Origin: an uncultured Alphaproteobacteria bacterium
GTDB lineage: Bacteria > Pseudomonadota > Alphaproteobacteria > CAAHEQ01 > UBA3637
Reading direction: 5' to 3'
DNA: 33,651 nt
Assembly: GCA_947629595.1 (NCBI GenBank)
Contig: CANREI010000003.1
Span: forward strand, 1 to 33,651
Both the position numbers and the translations under genes were made by a program. The notes below the pieces were generated by a model. That model had not been told where the DNA came from, did not search any database, and saw nothing but the letters and a program-made list of their open reading frames with translations. This document shows, in pieces, positions 1-7,800 of the stretch (its first letter is position 1; each line of letters opens with the position of its first letter).

Positions 1-20
1 GAACCCTCTTCTCGGGTTCT
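1..20 (+). terminator. Possible terminator hairpin at window edge
   Basis: A 6-bp perfect inverted repeat (GAACCC at 1-6, GGGTTC at 14-19) with a 7-nt loop is followed by a short TTAT. It may be the terminator of a gene lying to the left of the window. The downstream T-run is poor and the context is cut off, so this is tentative. Positions 21-40 are C-rich and hold nothing recognisable. Confidence 0.3.
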
Positions 21-42
21 TATCCCCTCCCCTCCGCTCATT

Positions 43-71
43 AAAAAAACCACCTCTTCGGTGGTTTTTTT
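43..71. terminator. Bidirectional intrinsic terminator
   Basis: The stem CCACC (50-54) pairs with GGTGG (60-64) around a 5-nt loop. It is flanked by seven A (43-49) on the left and seven T (65-71) on the right, so it reads as a hairpin plus U-tract on both strands. On the minus strand it lies immediately after the 3' CCA of the tRNA gene, where a tRNA terminator is expected. Confidence 0.85.
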
Positions 72-145
72 GGAGCGGGTGAAGGGATTCGAACCCTCGA
101 CATCAACCTTGGCAAGGTTGCGCTCTACCCCTGAGCTACGCCCGC
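71..145 (-). tRNA. tRNA-Gly (anticodon GCC), CCA encoded
   Basis: Read on the minus strand this is a 75-nt cloverleaf. It has a 7-nt acceptor strand (145-139), a D-arm with GCTC/GAGC, an anticodon stem CAACC/GGTTG enclosing the loop TTGCCAA (anticodon GCC, glycine), a 5-nt variable region, a T-arm with TTCGAAT, discriminator U and a genomically encoded CCA (71-73). All stems pair except position 6:67 of the acceptor, which is C opposite A. A promoter lies directly upstream (161-188) and a terminator directly downstream, so it appears to be a single-gene transcript. Confidence 0.95.
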
Positions 146-160
146 ATTCAATATTTTTCT

Positions 161-188
161 TTTATACCACTTTTTCCCCATTTTGCAA
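161..188 (-). promoter_or_regulatory. Promoter of tRNA-Gly
   Basis: On the minus strand TTGCAA (188-183) and TATAAA (166-161) are separated by 16 bp. A start about 6-8 nt beyond the -10 box would give a leader of about 10 nt before the tRNA 5' end at 145, which suits a tRNA gene. The rest of 189-274 is extremely AT-rich, with no clear terminator for the CorC-like gene that ends at 275. Confidence 0.6.
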
Positions 189-274
189 GAAAAATTTTCA
201 TTTTATTTTATTTTTTTTATAAATAATTGAAATATATTATATTTTTTTATTCACTTTTTACCGGAAATTTTAAA

Positions 275-1537
275 TTACAATGTTGGCGGAACCACTTCCA
301 CGCCTAAAATGCGATTCCTTTCTTTCTCCGTAACCGTAAAAGAATAACCGTTCAGCACAAAAGTTTCCCCGACTTGCGGAATTTTTTCGGTTTCATACAT
401 TAAATAACCGGCAATGGTTGCCGCATGCTCATCGGACAGATTCCATTTGAAATGGCGGTTAATATCACGAATGGTTGCTGCCCCTTCCAACAAATAACCG
501 CCGGCATCTGTTTTTTTCACCTGCAAAATCGATTCTTCCGGCCGATCATTTTCATCGGAAATATCGCCGACAATTTCTTCCAACACGTCTTCCAACGTGA
601 CAACGCCTTCAATACTGCCGTATTCATCAACCACCAATGCAAAATGTTCCCGCCGTTTTTTAAACGCATGCAACTGATCCAATAACGAGGTGGTATTCAA
701 CACAAACCACGGCTTTGTAATATAATCGGCTATATGAATGTTTTTTTTGCCGTGATAATATAAATTCATCACTTTCAACAAGGCCTTTGCATGCAAAATG
801 CCGATAATATTATCCGGCGTTCCTTTCCACAACGGCAATCGACTGTACGGCGACCGACTGACAAAATCAAAAATTTCCGCTAATCCGGCAGTAATGTTTA
901 ACGACACCAACTGACTGCGATGCACCATAATATCTTCCACCGTTACTTCGCCCAAATCAAGCACGCTTTTGAGCATACCTTTTTCCTGACTCATCACGGC
1001 ATCATCCGTGGGCATCAGTAATGCGCCGCGAATTTCGGCTTTCACCTCTTCCGCCGTTGTTTGACTATTCTCTTTTGCCGGAAACAGGCGCATTAACATT
1101 TTTGAAATCCAATTTAAAGCTTTGACAAACGGCGAAAAGCACACCGTCATCACCGATAAAATCGGTGCTACCTTTAACGTAAAACTCGTGGCATTGTTAA
1201 TGGCGTATGTTTTCGGCAAAATTTCGGAAAAAACAAGCACGACGAAACTCACGCCGAACGTGGCAATCAACACGCCGTATTTATCGCCGAACAATTCAAT
1301 TAACAAGCCGGTTGCCAAAGCGGTAATGGCAATATTAACAATATTATTGCCGAATAACAACGTTCCCAACAAGCAAGATGAATCCTGCTTTAACTGATTG
1401 ACTTTTTTAGCGCGCGCATTTCCGTTTTTTTCCAACTCGCACAATAAGGGGCGTGAAACCGCCGTCATAGCCGTTTCCGTTCCCGAAAAGAAAAAGGATA
1501 ACATCAATAAAATAAGTAACAAGCCGTATTCAATCAT
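275..1537 (-). CDS. CNNM/CorC-family membrane protein with CBS pair
   Basis: This 420-aa protein has the full HlyC/CorC (TlyC-type) architecture. An N-terminal CNNM/DUF21 membrane domain spans about residues 1-150, with hydrophobic segments near 4-20, 57-80, 87-105 and 122-140 and the hallmark EILPKTY at 105-111. Two CBS domains follow at about 200-260 and 270-330; the second contains FALVVDEYGS and the VTLEDVLEEIVG segment. A CorC_HlyC C-terminal domain covers about 345-418. Family members are linked to Mg2+/Co2+ export or divalent-cation homeostasis, and the CBS pair usually senses adenine nucleotides. The name 'hemolysin' sometimes applied is historical. The start codon overlaps the aroK stop as ATGA, so the two genes are probably translationally coupled. 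The family call is firm; the transported ion is not visible from sequence. Confidence 0.92.
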   Translation of the reverse strand: MIEYGLLLILLMLSFFFSGTETAMTAVSRPLLCELEKNGNARAKKVNQLKQDSSCLLGTLLFGNNIVNIAITALATGLLIELFGDKYGVLIATFGVSFVVLVFSEILPKTYAINNATSFTLKVAPILSVMTVCFSPFVKALNWISKMLMRLFPAKENSQTTAEEVKAEIRGALLMPTDDAVMSQEKGMLKSVLDLGEVTVEDIMVHRSQLVSLNITAGLAEIFDFVSRSPYSRLPLWKGTPDNIIGILHAKALLKVMNLYYHGKKNIHIADYITKPWFVLNTTSLLDQLHAFKKRREHFALVVDEYGSIEGVVTLEDVLEEIVGDISDENDRPEESILQVKKTDAGGYLLEGAATIRDINRHFKWNLSDEHAATIAGYLMYETEKIPQVGETFVLNGYSFTVTEKERNRILGVEVVPPTL

Positions 1538-2223
1538 TTTTTCTCATCCGTTGATTTAGAAGTGTTTAAATTTGATTCGAAACGATGCCGATATCGATGA
1601 AAAAAACGCCGCTTTATTTTTGTTTGCTTATAGCGAAACGATTTTTTAAACTCCGATTTTTGTTCCGATTCGTCATCAAAAACAACCGTAACCAATCCGC
1701 GCTTTTCCAATTCGTTCAGCAATCTGCCGACGGTTCTGTACGGCGATTCGCGAAACGATTCAATCATTAAATCGGCTTTTTCATAATACGGATATCGCTC
1801 GGCAATTAACTGTTCAACCACTTTTTTGTTATCGGCAGCCGGAACAAGCGGCCGATGCGTACGCCCCTGCGTGCGCCGACTGATCACTTCACTGCCGGCT
1901 TTCAGCCAAACGGATACCGCTTTTTCTTTGGCAAGCGCCCGTGTTTTTTCCGACAAAAACGCATCGCCGCCCGAAGATAACACGCAAGGCGCCCCGTTTA
2001 ACAGCCGATTCATCACGCGTTCTTCGCCCAATCGAAACTCATCAATTCCGAACTTGGCAAACAACTCATTGATTGAAAAACCGGTGCTTTTTTCAATTTC
2101 TTTATCACTGTCCACAAACGGCAATTGCAGTTTGCGCGATAAGATTCGTCCTAAACTTGTCTTACCGACACCCATCATACCGACAAGTAAAATAATTTTG
2201 GGTTGTAATAATTTTCGTTTCAT
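1534..2223 (-). CDS. aroK: Shikimate kinase with basic C-terminal tail
   Basis: Shikimate kinase phosphorylates the 3-hydroxyl of shikimate in the chorismate pathway. Visible motifs are Walker A GMMGVGKT (15-22), the DSD shikimate/Mg segment (38-40), the substrate-binding Arg in EFR (62-64), a glycine motif reading SGGDAF (83-88) and the lid motif RTHRPL (120-125). The third glycine of the usual GGG substrate loop is Asp here. The catalytic core ends near residue 174. A tail of about 55 residues follows, strongly basic in its middle part (for example KIKRRFFHRYRHR), which typical 170-190-aa shikimate kinases lack. In many alphaproteobacteria aroB sits between aroK and the CorC-like gene; here aroB is absent and the two overlap. 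The family call is firm; full activity is likely but not certain because of the G-to-D change. Confidence 0.88.
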   Translation of the reverse strand: MKRKLLQPKIILLVGMMGVGKTSLGRILSRKLQLPFVDSDKEIEKSTGFSINELFAKFGIDEFRLGEERVMNRLLNGAPCVLSSGGDAFLSEKTRALAKEKAVSVWLKAGSEVISRRTQGRTHRPLVPAADNKKVVEQLIAERYPYYEKADLMIESFRESPYRTVGRLLNELEKRGLVTVVFDDESEQKSEFKKSFRYKQTKIKRRFFHRYRHRFESNLNTSKSTDEKK

Positions 2224-2226
2224 TTC

Positions 2227-2256
2227 TTGACAATTCCGGTTAAATTATTGTATAGT
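2227..2256 (+). promoter_or_regulatory. Sigma70-type promoter of the xerD/lptFD run
   Basis: A consensus -35 TTGACA (2227-2232) and -10 TATAGT (2251-2256) are separated by 18 bp. The predicted start near 2263 leaves a leader of about 47 nt to the small reading frame at 2310. No other good promoter is seen before folD, so this may drive the whole run from 2310 to 10189. Confidence 0.7.
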
Positions 2257-2275
2257 GTTATTCACATCATATCAA
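2247..2275 (-). promoter_or_regulatory. Promoter for aroK-corC, minus strand
   Basis: On the minus strand TTGATA (2275-2270) and TACAAT (2252-2247) are separated by 17 bp. Transcription would start near 2240, about 17 nt before the aroK start codon. Its -10 box overlaps the plus-strand -10 box (2251-2256) by two bases, so the two promoters probably cannot be occupied at once. Confidence 0.6.
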
Positions 2276-2309
2276 TAAATATTTCATTTGTCTAGTGAGG
2301 GATGAAAAA

Positions 2310-2459
2310 ATGTTTAATAAATCCGAAAAAAAATATTATTTGGCTAAAATTTTAGCCGTTTTGGTCGTGGCCGCATTCGTTGCTTTGGCGTTTGTGAACC
2401 CCAAACCCGCCGTTCAGCATATTGAAAAACCTTATACAAATATAACGCATGCCCAATAA
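2310..2459 (+). CDS. 49-aa single-pass membrane microprotein, unknown function
   Basis: The ATG at 2310 is preceded by GAGGG at a suitable distance. It encodes 49 residues: a charged N-terminus (MFNKSEKKYY), one hydrophobic helix at about residues 11-29, then a short polar tail ending at TAA 2457-2459. The segment is not followed by a signal-peptidase site, so I expect an anchored protein with its C-terminus in the periplasm. It is the first gene after the strong promoter. Its last 11 bases overlap the start of the next gene (2449), which suggests translational coupling. I do not recognise a family. A leader role for the downstream gene is also possible. Confidence 0.6.
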   Translation: MFNKSEKKYYLAKILAVLVVAAFVALAFVNPKPAVQHIEKPYTNITHAQ

Positions 2460-3969
2460 TTTTTTTCAATTTTTAATGCTGATTATCGGCTTTTTCAGCC
2501 TGCTTCCCGCATGGGCGCAAGATTTTAAATCGGAAGTGGCCGTTGAATCGCTGCCCGAGTTATCGGCCAACGTTTTAGGCACGATTCCAACAAAAAATCC
2601 GCGCTTGTGGTCCGGCACACCGGCAGATAAGCTGTTGGAAACACTTGAAAAAACAGGAAAAGCAAATTTATCGCCCGCTGCACGCGCGCTGGTGACTTAT
2701 TTATTGCAATTAGACATAACGGGCGCCGGTTTTAACGATTCTCAAAATATTTTGCAATCGGATCAGTTTTTCGTTGCCCGATTAAAAACACTCGAACGCC
2801 AAGGTGAATGGGATATTGTTTTAAACCTGATTGAAAAAGTGCCCGAAACGGAAATAACAAACGAAATAAAGCAAATAAAAGCAACGGTTTTGTTAATGAA
2901 AGGGCTTGTGAAAGAAGCGTGTCAATTACAGGAAGAATTAGCCGAAACAAAAAATGAAAACGGAGAAGCCGTTTCAAATATTGAGGCCGATAAAATGCTG
3001 ATCAGCTGTTTTTTGGCAAAAGAGGAAAAAGACAAGGCCGTTTTGGCGTATGATGTGTTTCAAGACGCGCACCCCGATGCCGATTCGGATTTTACGGCAC
3101 TGGCCGATATGACGTTACGGGAACTACCGGTCGAATTGCCCGAAAATCTTGTTTTATCACCGAGTAATGTTTATTTGTATGCGTCGGTTAAAAATCCGAC
3201 ATTGAATATTGCCCTGCAAACACGGGAAGTGAAAAAAATATTGTCGGATTTACCCGCAACCGATATTATTTTACGCATTCGTCTCGGGGAACAAATCGGA
3301 TTGGATTTGACTGAATTACAACGACTTTATCGCTTGCCGCTCCTCAATTTACCGACGGATAATGCCGTTGCCCAAAGAGTGCAAACTTATCAACAAATTC
3401 AAGCCGAAACCGATGCATCGAAAAAAGCAGCCCTTATTTCAAAATGGCTGAACCTTATTCAAAAAGACAACTTGTTTGTGCCGCTGGCGCCCCTGATTGC
3501 CGAAACATTTCACCAACTGGAAGCCGATGAAAAATATATTGACTTGGCGTTATATGCCGTTCAAGCGTTTGCCTTAACAAAAAATCCGGCAGCGGCAGAA
3601 CCGTGGTTTGAGTTATTGGAAGATAACGATCTGTATCAGCAACATTACTTAACGGCCTCTTTATTACTGCAAACCCTCGGCAGCGGCCCGCGGGATTTTC
3701 AAGAACGGCTCGATTATTATTGCTCCTATGCCAAACCGATTGACTGCGCGCGTTTAAAAAGATTTCTGCCCGAAGAAAACGACGATGAAATTTCTTCTTC
3801 CGAAAAAGAAAAAACGAACCTCACAACACAACTCGGCGAATCGCTTTTGAATGCCGTTTTAAATATTGCCGACGGAAAAGACGTCAAAGACTCTTACACT
3901 TTTATTCAAAAAGCGGCGCGACCCGTCCAAGGTCGTGCCTTATTAAGAGAGGGGATTATTTCACAATGA
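2449..3969 (+). CDS. Exported alpha-helical protein of unknown function
   Basis: This 506-aa protein has a signal peptide (hydrophobic core at about 5-19, cleavage likely after AWA at 23). The mature part is predominantly alpha-helical, rich in Leu/Ala/Glu/Lys, and lacks further membrane segments. Helix-turn-helix spacing in the middle looks TPR- or solenoid-like, but I cannot assign a domain by eye. It overlaps the upstream microprotein by 11 bases and the downstream xerD by 4 bases (ATGA). It is therefore locked into an operon with a recombinase and LPS-transport genes. A periplasmic role in envelope biogenesis would fit the neighbours, but this is inference only. The start at 2449 is chosen because it gives a complete signal peptide. 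Confidence 0.8.
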   Translation: MPNNFFQFLMLIIGFFSLLPAWAQDFKSEVAVESLPELSANVLGTIPTKNPRLWSGTPADKLLETLEKTGKANLSPAARALVTYLLQLDITGAGFNDSQNILQSDQFFVARLKTLERQGEWDIVLNLIEKVPETEITNEIKQIKATVLLMKGLVKEACQLQEELAETKNENGEAVSNIEADKMLISCFLAKEEKDKAVLAYDVFQDAHPDADSDFTALADMTLRELPVELPENLVLSPSNVYLYASVKNPTLNIALQTREVKKILSDLPATDIILRIRLGEQIGLDLTELQRLYRLPLLNLPTDNAVAQRVQTYQQIQAETDASKKAALISKWLNLIQKDNLFVPLAPLIAETFHQLEADEKYIDLALYAVQAFALTKNPAAAEPWFELLEDNDLYQQHYLTASLLLQTLGSGPRDFQERLDYYCSYAKPIDCARLKRFLPEENDDEISSSEKEKTNLTTQLGESLLNAVLNIADGKDVKDSYTFIQKAARPVQGRALLREGIISQ

Positions 3970-4871
3970 AGCAGGCGCAAATCGAGGCTTTTTTGGAAAT
4001 GATGATTGCCGAACGCGGCGCATCACCCCGCACCATTGCTTCTTATCGGCATGATTTGGAAGATTTAAACGCGTTTTTATCGGCGCGTCACATTCAGGCA
4101 ACAAAAGCCGAACAGATTGATTTACAAACATATATGCGCTCTTTAACCAAGCAAGGATTAAGCCCGAAAACGTGTACACGACGGCTGTCGGCCATTCACG
4201 AATTTTATCGGTTTTTATTTTCGGAAAATATCATTAAAAAAAATCCCGCCGATTATTTGGAGGCACCGAAAACAGGGAAATCTCTGCCGAAATATTTAAC
4301 GGAACGGGAAGTTGCAACACTTATTCAAACGGCTGCACAAAAAAACACGCGTATGCGGGCTTTATTGGAAATTTTATATGCCTCCGGTATGCGCGTGAGT
4401 GAATTGGTTTCGCTGTCCGTGCAAGCCGTCACGAAAGATAATCGTACCGTTTCGGTTGTCGGAAAAGGCAATAAGGAGCGCCTTGTCCCTTTAAACGAAG
4501 CAGCGCGGTTGGCGCTCAATGATTGGTTAACGGAACGGGAGCTGACTTTAAAAAAAGGGCGCTATTCCAAATGGCTGTTTCCGTCAAGCGGCGCATCGGG
4601 CCATTTAACCCGAGACGGTTTTTTTAAAGCCTTAAAAGAAATTGCTTTAACCGCCGGTATTATGCCCGATAAAGTTTCGCCGCATGTTTTTCGACATTCG
4701 TTCGCCAGTCATTTAATTGCGCATAACGCCGATTTGCGCACCGTTCAGCAAATGCTCGGGCATGCCAACATTGCCACAACGGAAATTTATACGCACATTT
4801 TGCAGGACCGATTAAAAAACACGGTTGAAAAATCACATCCTTTGGCGTATAGTAGAAAAAAGGATTTATAA
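3966..4871 (+). CDS. xerD: Tyrosine recombinase XerD
   Basis: This 301-aa site-specific recombinase has an N-terminal SAM-like core-binding domain (about 1-85) and a C-terminal catalytic domain. All catalytic residues are visible: R143 in GMRVSEL, K167 in VGKGNKER, H240 and R243 in HVFRHSFASH, H266 in LGHAN and the nucleophile Y275 in TEIYTH. Length and residue spacing match XerC/XerD enzymes that act with FtsK at dif to resolve chromosome dimers. The XerD label is favoured by position: in many alphaproteobacteria xerD is divergent from aroK. It overlaps the preceding gene by 4 bases and its stop is directly followed by the lptF-lptD start. A phage integrase is unlikely given the length and housekeeping context. 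Confidence 0.9.
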   Translation: MKQAQIEAFLEMMIAERGASPRTIASYRHDLEDLNAFLSARHIQATKAEQIDLQTYMRSLTKQGLSPKTCTRRLSAIHEFYRFLFSENIIKKNPADYLEAPKTGKSLPKYLTEREVATLIQTAAQKNTRMRALLEILYASGMRVSELVSLSVQAVTKDNRTVSVVGKGNKERLVPLNEAARLALNDWLTERELTLKKGRYSKWLFPSSGASGHLTRDGFFKALKEIALTAGIMPDKVSPHVFRHSFASHLIAHNADLRTVQQMLGHANIATTEIYTHILQDRLKNTVEKSHPLAYSRKKDL

Positions 4872-7800
4872 ATGAAAATTTTGAACAGATACATTTTAAA
4901 ACAACTGATTGTTGCTTTCTTGTTGATTTTACTGGGATTAACAACGCTTGTTTGGTTAACTCAATCCCTGCGTATGATTGATATGATTGTAACCCAAGGC
5001 GTTTCGGTGCGTATTTTTATTCAAATGACTTTATTGGTTTTGCCGAATTTTTTACAAATTCTGTCACCGCTGACGTTGTTTGCCGTTATTTTATTTATTT
5101 TCTCCCGCATGCAGAGCGATAAAGAAATTACGGTTATGCAGGCCATCGGTATGTCCAACGGGCAAATTACCCGACCGGTTCTTTTACTGGCCCTGCTCTT
5201 AACGGTTTTCGGTTATATCATGACGCTGGATTTAATTCCGGCTTCCTATGCCAAACTGAATAAACTGCGTTGGCAGGTTCGGAACGATTTATCGCATCTT
5301 CTTTTACAGGAGGGGCAATTTAATTCGTTCAAAAACGGCTTAACGCTTTACATTCGCGAACGCTTATCCGACGGAACGGTTCGCGGCGTGATGGCGTATG
5401 ATGCAAAAGATCCGGAAAAAATTGCCGTGTTGGTTGCCGAAAACGGTTTGATTTTTCAGGAAGATGACGGTTTTCAACTGATTTTTCATAAAGGAACGCG
5501 TCAAGAATATAATCCGAGCACACAGAATTTTTCCATTTTAAAATTTGATAAATATACCATGTTTTTTAATGATAAAACCAATGCGGACAGTGCCAAAAAT
5601 TCAAGTGCTTCCGAATATTCTTTATCTTATTTGGCGGCGGCAACACCCGAAAGCGCACCGACACCTGCCATGTATCGCAAATATAAAGTAGAAATCATTA
5701 AACGATTGACAAAACCTTTATATAACTTAACGTTTGCCTTTTTGGCATTGTTCGGTGTGTTGGCTCCGTTTTATAATCGGCGCGGACAAATCGGACGCAT
5801 TTATTTCGTGATTTTTTGCACTTTATTGGTACAATCCGCCAACTTGGGATTGGAAAATCTGGCAACCAAAAATCTTGTTTTTTCACCTTTGTTGTTTATC
5901 AATATTTTTCTGCCCGTTATTTTGGTGTGGTTCTTTTCGAAACAACGTTCATTTAAATTTTTCCGTTTTAAAAAAGCCGTCGTTATTGCCGGATTAACCG
6001 GTGCCGTTCTCGGCAGTGCCGTGCCGGCAGAAGCACAAATTAAAATTGATCCGCAAATTAAAATTGAAAAAGATCAACCGATTGATTTTGAAGCCGATAC
6101 GTTTTCATACGATGAAAAAAACGATATCGTAACGGCTTCGGGCGATGTTATCGTTTCGCAAAACGGCACAACCGTTAAAACCGATACATTTTCTTTTTAT
6201 CGACAAAAAAACGTGGTGGTCATGCCGAATAAAGTGCGTATTTACACCAAAGACGGTACCGTAACCGATGCCGAAAACGTTTCTTTTTCCGCCGATATGA
6301 ATGATGTGTTGGGTGAGGCGGTTTTTATGCGTTTATACGAAGGATCGCTGTTAACGGCAAATCGGTTGAAACGCAAAAATGAAGGACAGGCCCTTTATTT
6401 AAAAAAAGCCGCCTACACCCCTTGCACAACCTGTGACGGCGATTCGCCTTTATGGCAAATTACCGCGCGCAATTTCAAACATGACGTTCCCGAAAAAGAA
6501 ATGATTTTTACGCACTCCTTTTTGGAGGTGAAAGACATTCCCGTTTTTTATGTGCCGTATTTAAATATTCCCGATTTTACGGTGAAACGGAAAACCGGCT
6601 TATTGGCGCCCAGCTTTTCACACGGCTCCGAAATGAAACAAGGGGTCAATCTGCCGTTTTTCGTGAATATTGCCGATAATCAAAACTTAATTTTACAACC
6701 AACCTTTGCCATCGATCATGATCCGTTGGGGGTGTTTGATTATTCGGCACTGTTTTCCCATGCCCAAGTGAATTTACAAGGCAGCGGCACACGCGATAAT
6801 GACGGCACAAATCAAGGGCATATTAAAGCCGATATGCGCTATGATTTGAACGATAATTGGCGATTCAGCGGACAATATTATCGCGCTTCAAGCGATACCT
6901 ATTTCCGGCGTTACCGTTTGCCGAATGTTAATACTTCACAGGCCTTTTTACGGTCATTCATCACCACCGAACGATTTGGCGAACAAAATTACTTTAACCT
7001 GACAGGGCTTTCTTTTCAAAGTCTTTATCGAAACGCCGATCCCAAAGCTTTGCCCGTATTGATTCCCATCTTGAATTATTCCTTGCAAACCGATCCGCTC
7101 ACGGATAACGGCTTATATGCTTTTTCGGATATTAACGGCGCCATGTATAACAACCGTTTACGGTTTAAGTCGGATCGCATTTCCTTAAATCAAGGTATTG
7201 CATTGCCCGTTGTAACAAACTGGGGTGCCAATGTTGATTTAAAAGCACAAGTGCGCGGCGATGCCTATCATGTCGATACGGGAAAAAACAGCTTTGATCA
7301 TCGCCCCAAAGACGATACGTATTCTGCCGGACGCCTGTTCCCGATTGCCTCGGCAAAAATCAGTTATCCGTTTATCAATGCCGGCACGCAAACAACGCAG
7401 GTTTTGGAGCCGATTATTATGTTAATTACGTCACCCGTCAGCGGCAATTCTTCCAAAATTCCCAACATTGACAGTACCGATGTTGATTTCGATGATACAA
7501 ATTTATTTACCGAGAACCGATTCGTCGGCTATGATCGCGTGGAAAACGGATCGCGCGCCAATTACGGCGTTCAGTGGTCTTTATATGACTATAAAAATCG
7601 CTCTTTATCCGCTTTATTCGGACAATCCTATCGTTTTTCGGGGGATGACGAATATGATCATATTGTCGGGTTAAAATCAAACTTTTCCGATTATGTCGGA
7701 CGCATGAAAATTGATTACAAAAATCTGTCTCTTGCCTATCGCTTTCGGTTAGATGAAAATACTTGGGAAGCCAAAAAGAATGAAATTTCCTTATCCGGCC

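Noticed and set aside
1826..2230. Plus-strand 134-codon frame antisense to aroK.
   Set aside because: It is a mirror of the conserved aroK coding frame with no ribosome-binding site and no recognisable protein features.
3966..4871. Tyrosine recombinase as the integrase of a mobile island carrying the T4SS.
   Set aside because: Its length, motif spacing and operon with LPS genes fit housekeeping XerD. It lies 5 kb from the T4SS with core genes between, and no attachment-site repeat was seen at the tRNA.
5927..6036. Separate translation start for lptD inside the fused frame.
   Set aside because: No ATG is in frame between the last LptF helix and the LptD domain, and no purine-rich ribosome-binding site precedes the GTG or TTG codons there. 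The fusion reading is therefore preferred.
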